Shown piece after piece: positions 8,502 to 15,426 of a stretch of 64,000 nt of DNA (position 1 is the first letter of the stretch; every line of letters begins with the position of its first letter). Position numbers and translations under genes: made by a program. The DNA lies in contig NZ_JAYKZY010000002.1 in the NCBI RefSeq assembly GCF_035818615.1, forward strand, positions 3,288,501 through 3,352,500, in the 5' to 3' direction. Source of the DNA: Sphingobium sp. CR2-8 (GTDB lineage: Bacteria; Pseudomonadota; Alphaproteobacteria; Sphingomonadales; Sphingomonadaceae). The notes under the pieces are model-generated. The model was given only the letters and a program-made list of their open reading frames with translations. It searched no databases and was not told where the DNA came from.

Positions 8502-9380
8502 TCAGCGCGTCGGCACCGGTTCCGCGCCGCTATAGTCGTAAAAGCCCTTGCCGGTCTTGCGGCCATACCAGCCTGCCTCGACATATTTGACCAGCAGCGG
8601 CGCGGGGCGATATTTGGGATCGCCGGTGGTGCTGAGGAAGACGTTGAGGATTTCCAGCGCAGTATCCAAGCCGACGAAGTCGAGCAGCGTCAGCGGCCCC
8701 ATGGGATGGTTGAGGCCAAGCTTGCAGCCCTGATCGATATCGGTGACGCTGCCCACGCCCTCGCCCAATACGAACACCGCTTCGTTCAGCATCGGCAGCA
8801 GGATGCGGTTCACCACGAAGCCCGGCGCGTCGAAGGCATGGACCGTGGTCTTGCCAATCCGCGAGGCGAACCCCTCCACCGCGGCGACGGTTTCGGGCGT
8901 GGTGGCGAGGCCGCGAATGACCTCCACCAGCACCATCACCGGCACGGGATTGAAGAAATGGACGCCGACAAAACGGCCCGCGTCAGGCGCGGCCTGCGCC
9001 AGGCGGGTGATCGGAATGGACGATGTGTTGGTGGCGAGGATCGCGTCCTTGGCCAGGATCTTGCCGACATTGGCGAAGATGGCGCGCTTCACCTCCTCGC
9101 GCTCGGTCGCGGCTTCGATCACCAGTTGCGCGTCGGCCAGTGGGGCGATGTCGCCCACGGGCGTGATCCGGGCCAGCGCCGCATCGGCGTCGGCCTGCGT
9201 GATCTTTTCTTTCTCCACCGCCTTTGCCAGCAATTTGGCGATGCCAGCCAGCCCCTTTTCCGCGCGGGGCAGGTCGATATCGGACAGAATGACGGCATAG
9301 CCAGCTTGCGCCGCAACCTGCGCGATGCCCGCACCCATCTGCCCCGCGCCGATCACGCCAACCGTCCGAATATCCGTCAT
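8502..9380 (-). CDS. 3-hydroxybutyryl-CoA dehydrogenase
   Basis: 292-residue NAD-dependent short-chain 3-hydroxyacyl-CoA dehydrogenase, the usual length for the single-function enzyme. The N-terminal Rossmann motif is [17 protein letters not shown] (about residues 8-24), the catalytic region [17 protein letters not shown] (about 138-154) carries the conserved His, and the C-terminal domain has [15 protein letters not shown] and [15 protein letters not shown]. It oxidises 3-hydroxybutyryl-CoA to acetoacetyl-CoA, or the reverse, in butyrate/PHB or fatty-acid metabolism. It stands alone and the partner pathway is not visible. Confidence 0.92.
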   Translation of the reverse strand: MTDIRTVGVIGAGQMGAGIAQVAAQAGYAVILSDIDLPRAEKGLAGIAKLLAKAVEKEKITQADADAALARITPVGDIAPLADAQLVIEAATEREEVKRAIFANVGKILAKDAILATNTSSIPITRLAQAAPDAGRFVGVHFFNPVPVMVLVEVIRGLATTPETVAAVEGFASRIGKTTVHAFDAPGFVVNRILLPMLNEAVFVLGEGVGSVTDIDQGCKLGLNHPMGPLTLLDFVGLDTALEILNVFLSTTGDPKYRPAPLLVKYVEAGWYGRKTGKGFYDYSGAEPVPTR

Positions 9381-9559
9381 GCCTTGCTCTCCCTCAAGAA
9401 TTGTTTTTTACCCCTTAGCGAAGCGCAGGGCCGACGACCAGTCTTGGGCGCTCCTGCAATCGAACAGGCGTTGGGTCGTGCTCGGGTGCCGGAAGGATTG
9501 CTTGGCTGCCGACCATTTCCGGCTTTGCGCTGCGGTGCCGCCATGGTTAAAAGCCCGTC

Positions 9560-10030
9560 ATGTCCGTTTCAGACCTGATGCCCGCGCCGACGGCCGGACG
9601 CTTCCTTGCCGACGCGCATCATTTCCCGCTGCGCGTGTACTTCGAGGATACCGACCTGTCGGGGATGGTCTATCACGCCAATTATCTGCGCTATATGGAG
9701 CGCGCCCGGTCCGACATGCTGCGCATCGCTGGCATCGACCAGCGGGCGAACCATGAAAGCAGCGCGGGCGTCTATGCGGTTACCGACCTTCAGATCCGGT
9801 ATCGCCGCCCCGCGCGGCTAGACGACGACCTGATGGTCGTCAGCCGCGTGACCGATGCCCGCGCGGCAAGCTGCGTCATTCATCAGTCAGTCAGGTGCGG
9901 CGCGGAAGAGTTGACGAACGCCACCATCACTGTCGCCTGGCTGACGCCGCAGGGTCGTCCGCAGCGACAGCCTAAGGCCTGGACCGACATTTTCACTCGC
10001 CTTTGCCAAGGGGAAGACCTTCACCCATGA
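9560..10030 (+). CDS. ybgC: acyl-CoA thioesterase YbgC of the Tol-Pal cluster
   Basis: 156-residue hot-dog-fold thioesterase. The signature YFEDTDLSGMVYHANYLRYMERARSD (given in parts; about residues 27-52) holds the catalytic Asp and the HxNY loop typical of the YbgC/4-hydroxybenzoyl-CoA class. It is the first gene of ybgC-tolQRAB-pal, and its stop overlaps the tolQ start (ATGA, 10027-10030). YbgC hydrolyses short-chain or phospholipid-derived acyl-CoA; why it accompanies the Tol system is not fully known. An internal ATG at 9578 could also serve as the start. Confidence 0.93.
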   Translation: MSVSDLMPAPTAGRFLADAHHFPLRVYFEDTDLSGMVYHANYLRYMERARSDMLRIAGIDQRANHESSAGVYAVTDLQIRYRRPARLDDDLMVVSRVTDARAASCVIHQSVRCGAEELTNATITVAWLTPQGRPQRQPKAWTDIFTRLCQGEDLHP

Positions 10031-10731
10031 CGCTCAACCTGCCTGCCGGCGCCATTACCGACGCCGCGACCATTTCCCCGCTCGCCCTTTTCCTTCAAGC
10101 CGACATCGTCGTGAAGGGCGTGATGCTGGGCTTGCTGCTCGCCAGCATCTGGACCTGGGCCATCATCATTAGCTTCTCCGTGTCGCTGCGCAAGGCGAGC
10201 AAGGAAAGCCGCAAGTTCGAGGCCGATTTCTGGAAGGCCGAGGATATCGACCGCTTCTATGAATCGCGGGGCAAGGCGGATTTCCCGGCGGCCAAGGTGA
10301 TGGCGGCAGGCGTCACCGAATGGCGGCGGTCGACTGCGCAGAAGGTGATCGACCGCGACGGCACCCGCGACCGGCTGGGGACGTCGATGTCGAGCACGAT
10401 CGCGTCGGAAGTTGATCGGCTCTCGGACCGGCTGAACATCCTGGCGACGGTGGCGTCGTCCGCGCCCTTCATCGGGCTGTTCGGCACGGTGTGGGGCATC
10501 ATGCGCGCCTTCACCTCGATCGCTGCTGAACAGAACAGCTCGCTCGCGGTCGTGGCGCCCGGCATTGCCGAGGCGCTGTTCGCCACTGCCATCGGCCTGT
10601 TCGCGGCGATCCCGGCGCTGATCGCCTACAACCGGTTCAGCCATGGCATCAACCGGCTGGAAGCGGGGCTGACCCGTTTTGCCGACAGCTTCTATGCGAC
10701 GCTGAGCCGCGAGCTGGAGGCTCAACGATGA
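10027..10731 (+). CDS. tolQ: Tol-Pal system proton-channel subunit TolQ
   Basis: 234-residue inner-membrane protein of the MotA/TolQ/ExbB family. Three membrane helices: about residues 32-52, 140-162 and 178-198. The stretch LNILATVASSAPFIGLFGTVWGIM and the following AEALFATAIGLFAAIPALIAYN are typical of the family. With TolR it forms the proton-driven motor that energises TolA for outer-membrane constriction at division. The ATG at 10027 overlaps the ybgC stop; a longer frame begins at 10003. Confidence 0.96.
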   Translation: MTLNLPAGAITDAATISPLALFLQADIVVKGVMLGLLLASIWTWAIIISFSVSLRKASKESRKFEADFWKAEDIDRFYESRGKADFPAAKVMAAGVTEWRRSTAQKVIDRDGTRDRLGTSMSSTIASEVDRLSDRLNILATVASSAPFIGLFGTVWGIMRAFTSIAAEQNSSLAVVAPGIAEALFATAIGLFAAIPALIAYNRFSHGINRLEAGLTRFADSFYATLSRELEAQR

Positions 10732-10765
10732 GCGGCTCCTGCTTCGTTGCGGAAGGCGCGTACTG

Positions 10766-11230
10766 ATGGCGATGTCCGGTCCTCCCTCATCCCGGCGCGG
10801 ACGCGGGCGTGCGCCGATGGCCGACATCAACGTCACGCCGCTGGTCGACGTCATGCTGGTATTGCTGATCATCTTCATGGTCACCGCCCCGCTGCTGGTG
10901 ACGGGCGTTCCCGTCAATCTGCCCGAAACCCGCGCCAAGGGGCTGGATGCGGACGCCAAGCCGACCATCGTGTCGATCGATCGCGACGGCGGCCTGTTCA
11001 TCGACGACGCACAGATCAGCGACGCCGACCTGCCCGATCGCCTGAGCGAGATCGCCGCCGCCCATGCCGGCCAGCCTGAACCGCCGCAGATTTTCCTGCG
11101 CGCCGACACCGCGCTGGACTATGGCCGGGTGATGCGGGTGATGGGCGAACTGAATCGCGCAGGCCTGAACAAGGTCTCGCTGGTCAGCACCGGGTCGGAT
11201 TCCGGGTCGGCCAGCGACGGTTCAGAATAG
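10766..11230 (+). CDS. tolR: Tol-Pal system protein TolR (ExbD/TolR family)
   Basis: 154-residue protein with one membrane helix (about residues 20-42) introduced by PMADINVTPLVDVMLVLLI; the Asp in VDVMLVL is the proton-carrying residue of the family. A periplasmic domain fills the rest. It pairs with TolQ (34 bp upstream) and precedes tolA by 18 bp. Length is normal. Confidence 0.95.
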   Translation: MAMSGPPSSRRGRGRAPMADINVTPLVDVMLVLLIIFMVTAPLLVTGVPVNLPETRAKGLDADAKPTIVSIDRDGGLFIDDAQISDADLPDRLSEIAAAHAGQPEPPQIFLRADTALDYGRVMRVMGELNRAGLNKVSLVSTGSDSGSASDGSE

Positions 11231-11248
11231 GGACCATAGGTCAGCGAT

Positions 11249-12307
11249 ATGGAGCGCGCGGAAAAGATCGGCCTTGGCGTCGCGACGGCGGGACATGTCC
11301 TGCTGTTCGGATTGCTGTCGGCTGGATTCCTGGCCACCCCTAACCCGTTGAAGCTGAAGTCGCCGCCGATGGACGTGACCCTGGTGGACGAGGTCGCGCT
11401 GCAATCGACCGCGCCGCAGGTGTCGACCCAGCCCCCGCCGCCCAGCGTCGCGCCGGAGGAAGGCCCGACGGAGGATGCGAAGCCCGCGCCGGAGCCGGAA
11501 CCCGCACCAGAACCCACGCCTGCGCCGCCACCGCCCAGGGCCGAGCCGAAACCCGTACCCAAACCCAAGCCGACGCCACCCAAGGAGGTCGCGAAGGAAG
11601 CCCCGGCCAAACCCAAGCCGACGCCGCCGAAGAAAGAGGTGGCCAAGGCCGCGCCAAAGCCAAAACCCGCGCCGGAAAAACCCACGCCCAAGCCGACGCC
11701 TGAAAAGCCAAAGGCAACGGCGGCTGCGCCGTCCAAGAGCGACGCCAAGGCCAAGAGTGACGCGAAAGCGAAGGCTGATGCGAAAGCAAAGGCCGACGCT
11801 AAGGCGAAAAGCGACGCCAAGGCCAAGAGCGATGCGAAAGCCAAGGCCGATGCCGCGCGCGCTTCGGGTCAGGGCAAGGCGGAAAAGCCCAAGGGTTCGC
11901 TGCTGGGGAAGGATTTCCTCAAGGGCATCGATACCCGTGACGATGCGCCGCGCAAACCCGCGCCGCCGCCCGCCGCCGCCATGGGACCGGCGCAGAAGAC
12001 GGCGCTGGACGCCGAATTGCGGCGTCAGCTCAAGCCCCATTGGCGGCCGCCATCCGGCGCGGACGCCGATCAGTTGATTACCCTGCTGGAGGTGCGGCTC
12101 GACCGCAACGGGGCCGTCATCGGCACGCCCGAAGTGATCGACCAGCAGGGCGTCACCGCCAGCAACCGTCCGCAGGCGAAGCTCCATGCCGAACGGGCGA
12201 TCCAGGCGGTGAAGCTGGCGTCCCCCTTCCGCAACATGCCGCCCGAATTTTACGACCAATGGAAATGGCTCCGGCCACTCCGCTTTGACGCGAGGCTGAA
12301 CCGATGA
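11249..12307 (+). CDS. tolA: Tol-Pal system protein TolA
   Basis: 352-residue energy-transducing protein: an N-terminal membrane anchor (about residues 9-31), a long Pro/Lys/Ala/Glu-rich periplasmic spacer, six SDAKAK-type repeats (about residues 164-199) and a C-terminal globular TolA/TonB-like domain from about residue 245. It links the TolQR motor to TolB and Pal at the outer membrane. Its stop overlaps the tolB start (ATGA at 12304-12307). The middle region is low-complexity, so only the anchor, the C-terminal domain and the position identify it. Confidence 0.93.
   Translation: MERAEKIGLGVATAGHVLLFGLLSAGFLATPNPLKLKSPPMDVTLVDEVALQSTAPQVSTQPPPPSVAPEEGPTEDAKPAPEPEPAPEPTPAPPPPRAEPKPVPKPKPTPPKEVAKEAPAKPKPTPPKKEVAKAAPKPKPAPEKPTPKPTPEKPKATAAAPSKSDAKAKSDAKAKADAKAKADAKAKSDAKAKSDAKAKADAARASGQGKAEKPKGSLLGKDFLKGIDTRDDAPRKPAPPPAAAMGPAQKTALDAELRRQLKPHWRPPSGADADQLITLLEVRLDRNGAVIGTPEVIDQQGVTASNRPQAKLHAERAIQAVKLASPFRNMPPEFYDQWKWLRPLRFDARLNR
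11738..11845 (+). repeat. six tandem 18-bp repeats inside tolA
   Basis: Six consecutive 18-bp units encode [S/A]DAKAK: units begin at 11738, 11756, 11774, 11792, 11810 and 11828, all in frame, with synonymous variation between copies. They extend the helical spacer of TolA, and copy number could change by slippage without breaking the frame. Confidence 0.9.
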
Positions 12308-13637
12308 AGACCACCATCCTGCGCCGCCTGAGTTTGGCAGGCATCGCGCTTGCCGCCATCCTGTCCGCGCCCGCCATGGCGCAATTGTCGGTCGACGTCA
12401 CCGGCGAGGTCGACAGCAATGTCAAGGTCGCCGTGCCGTCCCTGCCCGCGCAGCAGGACGTGGCGACGCCCGCTGGAACCGCCAGCGAACTGGGGCGCAA
12501 GATCGCCGAAGTGATCGCGTCGGACCTCAAAGGCTCCGGCCTGTTCGATCCGTCGGGTCCGGGCGGCATGCCGCCGGTCGCCTTCCCCGAAGTCACCAAC
12601 CCCGTCTATGACAAATGGGGCGCCTATCAGGCACTGGTGCAGGGGTTCGTACGCACGAGCGGGGGGAGGCCGACATTACCGTGGGCTGCTACCTCTATGA
12701 CGTGGCGTTGAAGCAGGAACTGACGCGGCAGGGCTATGTCGTCGCGCCGCGCGACTGGCGGCGGGCGGCGCATAAATGCGCCGACGCCATCTATGCGCGC
12801 CTATCGGGCGAAAGCCCCTTCTTCGACAGCCGCATCGCCTATATCGCCGAAAGCGGCCCCAAGGGCGCGCGGGTCAAGCGCCTCGCCATCATGGATTCGG
12901 ATGGGGCGAACCACCGCTTCATCACCAACGGCCAGTCGATGGCGCTGACCCCCCGCTTTTCGCCCGATTACAAGTCGATCCTCTATGTCAGCTATCTGGG
13001 CAGCCGGGTGCGCCTCTATATCTACGACATCGGTGCGGGGCAGCAGAAGCTGGTTACCGAAAGCAACAATCCCACCTTCGCGCCGCGCTGGTCGCCCGAC
13101 GGACGCTCCATCCTGTTTTCCATGGCGGTGGCGGGCAATACCGACATTTATCGCGTATCGGCCAATGGCGGCACACCGGTGCGGCTGACCAATTCGCCAG
13201 GCATCGACGTGGGCGGCAGCTATTCGCCCGACGGGAGCCAGATCGTGTTCGAAAGCGACCGGTCGGGTGGGCAGCAAATCTATGTGATGAACGCCGATGG
13301 CTCCAACCAGCGACGCATCAGCCATGGCGGCGGGCGCTATGCGACGCCCGAATGGTCGCCGCGCGGCGACCTCATCGCCTTCACCAAGCTGTCGGGCGAT
13401 TTCAAGGTCGCAGTCATGACGCCGAGCGGCGACAATGAGCGTATCCTGACCAATGGCTGGCAGGACGAACAGCCGACCTGGTCGCCCAACGGCCGCGTGC
13501 TGCAATTCTTCCGCACGACGCCCGGCAAGCAGGGCAGCAGCCAGGTATGGCAGGTCGACCTGACCGGCGTGAACGAGCGTCGTATTCCCACGCCGCTCAG
13601 CGGGTCCGATCCGGCCTGGGGACCATTGTTGCCATGA
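12304..13637 (+). pseudogene. tolB: tolB, interrupted by a one-base frameshift in a G run
   Basis: Periplasmic beta-propeller protein of the Tol-Pal system. Residues 1-27 are a signal peptide (cleavage after AMA); the N-terminal domain is read from 12304 up to VQGFVRTSGG. The frame then breaks at six Gs (12661-12666): with a seventh G the protein continues EADITVGCYLYDVAL and runs intact to 13637, about 444 aa, the normal TolB length, with repeated WSPDGRSI/YSPDGSQI propeller motifs. Everything on both sides is well conserved, so a sequencing deletion is more likely than real loss. If real, TolB would be truncated to 135 aa. Confidence 0.9.
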
Positions 13638-13749
13638 TCCTGCGTCAATGCGGCGGAACCTTCGTCGTCTTGACAGCGTAACGAACTTCACGGACCCTGA
13701 TGACTGTCTTAGCGGGCGGCATAGAAAAAACTCGAAGGAGACCCCTTTC

Positions 13750-14267
13750 ATGAAATTGTCCCGGACCCTGTTGGCGGCCACCGCCATCATCGCCCTCGCC
13801 GCCTGTTCCAAAAAGCCTCCGGCGCAGTTGCCCCCGCCCCGGGTGGCGGCGTCTACACCGGTAGCCAGAATGGGTCCGGCGGCATGGGTGCCGGCCCCAC
13901 CAAAGGCAGCCAGGCGGACTTCGTCGCGTCGGTATCGTCGGACCGCATCTTCTTTGGCCTGGACCAGTATGATGTCGATGCGGAGGATCAGGCGGCGTTG
14001 CAGAGCCAGGCCGCATGGTTGCGCCAGAACCCGAATGTGCGCGTCACGATCGAGGGTCATGCCGACGAGCGTGGCACCCGCGACTATAATATCGCACTGG
14101 GCGAGCGCCGCGCCAATGCGGCCAAAAACTATCTCGCCTCGCTCGGCATCGATCCGGGCCGCCTGACCACCGTCAGCTATGGCAAGGAGCGCCCGGCCGC
14201 GCTGGGATCGGACGAAGCATCTTGGGCGCAGAATCGCCGCGCGGTGACGGTGACTATCCAATATTGA
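13750..14267 (+). pseudogene. pal: pal, interrupted by a one-base frameshift in a C run
   Basis: Peptidoglycan-associated lipoprotein. It starts at 13750 after AAGGAG, with a lipoprotein signal and lipobox ALAAC (Cys about residue 20). The frame breaks at five Cs (13831-13835); with a sixth C the protein continues [13 protein letters not shown] and through a complete OmpA-like domain containing [18 protein letters not shown] and [13 protein letters not shown], ending at 14267, about 172 aa. Pal anchors the outer membrane to peptidoglycan and binds TolB. As with tolB, a base-call error in a homopolymer is the simplest reading. Confidence 0.9.
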
Positions 14268-14290
14268 TCGCACCCTCTGCCGTAATCTTG

Positions 14291-14325
14291 AAAGCCCGCC
14301 GGTCCCCGCGATCGGCGGGCTTTTT
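14291..14325 (+). terminator. intrinsic terminator after pal
   Basis: AAAGCCCGCCG pairs with CGGCGGGCTTT around a short loop and is followed directly by a run of Ts (14321-14325). It lies 23 bp after the pal stop codon and closes the tol-pal operon. Confidence 0.9.
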
Positions 14326-14375
14326 CCATGTCCGCAACAAAGCTGCTGACAAGATGCCCAATCTGGCCGATATGC

Positions 14376-14390
14376 TTCCTCTATATGGAA
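14376..14390. promoter_or_regulatory. candidate operator TTCCT-CTATA-TGGAA
   Basis: Fifteen-bp near-perfect inverted repeat 54 bp upstream of the IclR-type regulator start. It matches the motif TTCCA-CWATR-TGGRA shared by promoter regions of this locus, and a second copy follows at 14393. It suggests autoregulation. Confidence 0.6.
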
Positions 14391-14392
14391 CG

Positions 14393-14407
14393 CCCCGATA
14401 TATGGGA
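14393..14407. promoter_or_regulatory. candidate operator CCCCG-ATATA-TGGGA
   Basis: Second motif copy, centred 17 bp after the first. The 13-mer CCCGATATATGGG (14394-14406) is repeated exactly at 18638-18650, upstream of the CE12 esterase operon, which ties this regulator gene to the catabolic genes. Confidence 0.6.
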
Positions 14408-14443
14408 CGCCCCGGATTTAAAGATTGGCACGGCGGGATCATC

Positions 14444-15229
14444 ATGCAGGACGGCAACGACAGGCAGAAGGACGGACAGGAAACGGTGAAGGGCACGCAG
14501 ACGCTGATGCGCGCGCTCGACATCATGGACGAGGTGATCGACGGGCCGATCCGCGCCGCCGACCTGGCGCGTAAACTGGGCATGAGCAAGACGACGGCCC
14601 ATCGACTGGTGCAGGCGCTCAAATCGCGCAATTATCTGTCGGTGACGCGGGACGGCTTCGCGCTGGGGCCCAAGCTGCTGCAACTGGGCGTGCTGGCGAC
14701 CGAGCAGATCGACTATGTGCGGGTGGCGCGCCCGTTCATGGAACTGTTGTCGGACCGTACCGGGTTCTGCGTGTTCGTGGGCAAGCGCGAAGGCGACTGG
14801 TCGCGCCATCTGGACCGGGTGACCGGCACCCAGCGGCTGCGCGTCGCGACGGCGCCGGGCGATCGTCGTCCGGTGGCCGAAACGGGCCTGGGCAAGGCGC
14901 TGCTGCTGGACGAGGATGAGGCGGGCTGGGAACGGCTTTATGTCGAGGCGAAGGACGGCAAGGTCACGCCTGCGCAGATTGAGGCCTTCGTCGCGGAAAT
15001 GCGCGGCCACAAGGCGCGCGGCGAGGTGCTGCACGATAGCGAGTTGGGCGATGGCGTCCGGTCGATCGCGGTGCCGGTCCGCGACGCCAAGGGGCAGATC
15101 TGCATCGCCATATCGATCGCCAGCGCCGCCCATTATCTGACCGACGACTTGCGGCCAGGGCTGGCCGAGCAGGTCATGCGATCGGCCGAACTGATCAGCA
15201 GCGCGGTCGGCTATAGCGGACCGCGTTGA
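14444..15229 (+). CDS. IclR-family transcriptional regulator
   Basis: 261-residue regulator. N-terminal winged helix-turn-helix (about residues 15-75) with IRAADLARKLGMSKTTAHRLVQAL; C-terminal IclR effector domain (about 90-255) with the signature SIAVPVRDAKGQICIAISIASA. IclR members of this type usually repress or activate sugar-acid catabolism in response to a pathway intermediate. The ATG at 14444 gives a normal-length protein after GGCGGGATC; ATGs at 14354 and 14402 are in frame, but using them would put the operator motifs inside the coding region. It is convergent with the TonB receptor gene of the RG-I locus and may control it. Confidence 0.88.
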   Translation: MQDGNDRQKDGQETVKGTQTLMRALDIMDEVIDGPIRAADLARKLGMSKTTAHRLVQALKSRNYLSVTRDGFALGPKLLQLGVLATEQIDYVRVARPFMELLSDRTGFCVFVGKREGDWSRHLDRVTGTQRLRVATAPGDRRPVAETGLGKALLLDEDEAGWERLYVEAKDGKVTPAQIEAFVAEMRGHKARGEVLHDSELGDGVRSIAVPVRDAKGQICIAISIASAAHYLTDDLRPGLAEQVMRSAELISSAVGYSGPR

Positions 15230-15370
15230 ATGGCACGGCGCCCTTAACTTCCCACATTTCCCGCCAATTTCGAAATTTCCGATCAAAAGTTGGACATTTT
15301 GTTGCGATCGATGGCGTCCGTCACAAAGTATAGCGCGCCCGACCCGGCGTAGGACAGGCAGACACAATAA

Positions 15371-15398
15371 GGGCGCGGTCACCAGGGTGGCCGCGCCC
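15371..15398 (-). terminator. intrinsic hairpin between convergent genes
   Basis: GGGCGCGG and CCGCGCCC arms (extended by one more G-C pair) with a short loop, 29 bp past the stop of the TonB receptor gene on the minus strand, where TTATTGTGT follows the hairpin. It may serve both convergent genes. The U-tract is weak. Confidence 0.6.
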
Positions 15399-15426
15399 TT
15401 GAGTTTGGGGAGAAAGGGTAAGTCGA

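Noticed and set aside
12661..12666. Programmed frameshifting in tolB
   Set aside because: The G run alone lacks a classic slippery heptamer with a downstream structure I could support, and two similar breaks nearby favour sequencing error.
15250..15264. Possible further operator copy after the IclR-type regulator gene
   Set aside because: Only the left half, TCCCA-CATTT, resembles the motif; the right half does not match and it lies between convergent genes, not at a promoter.
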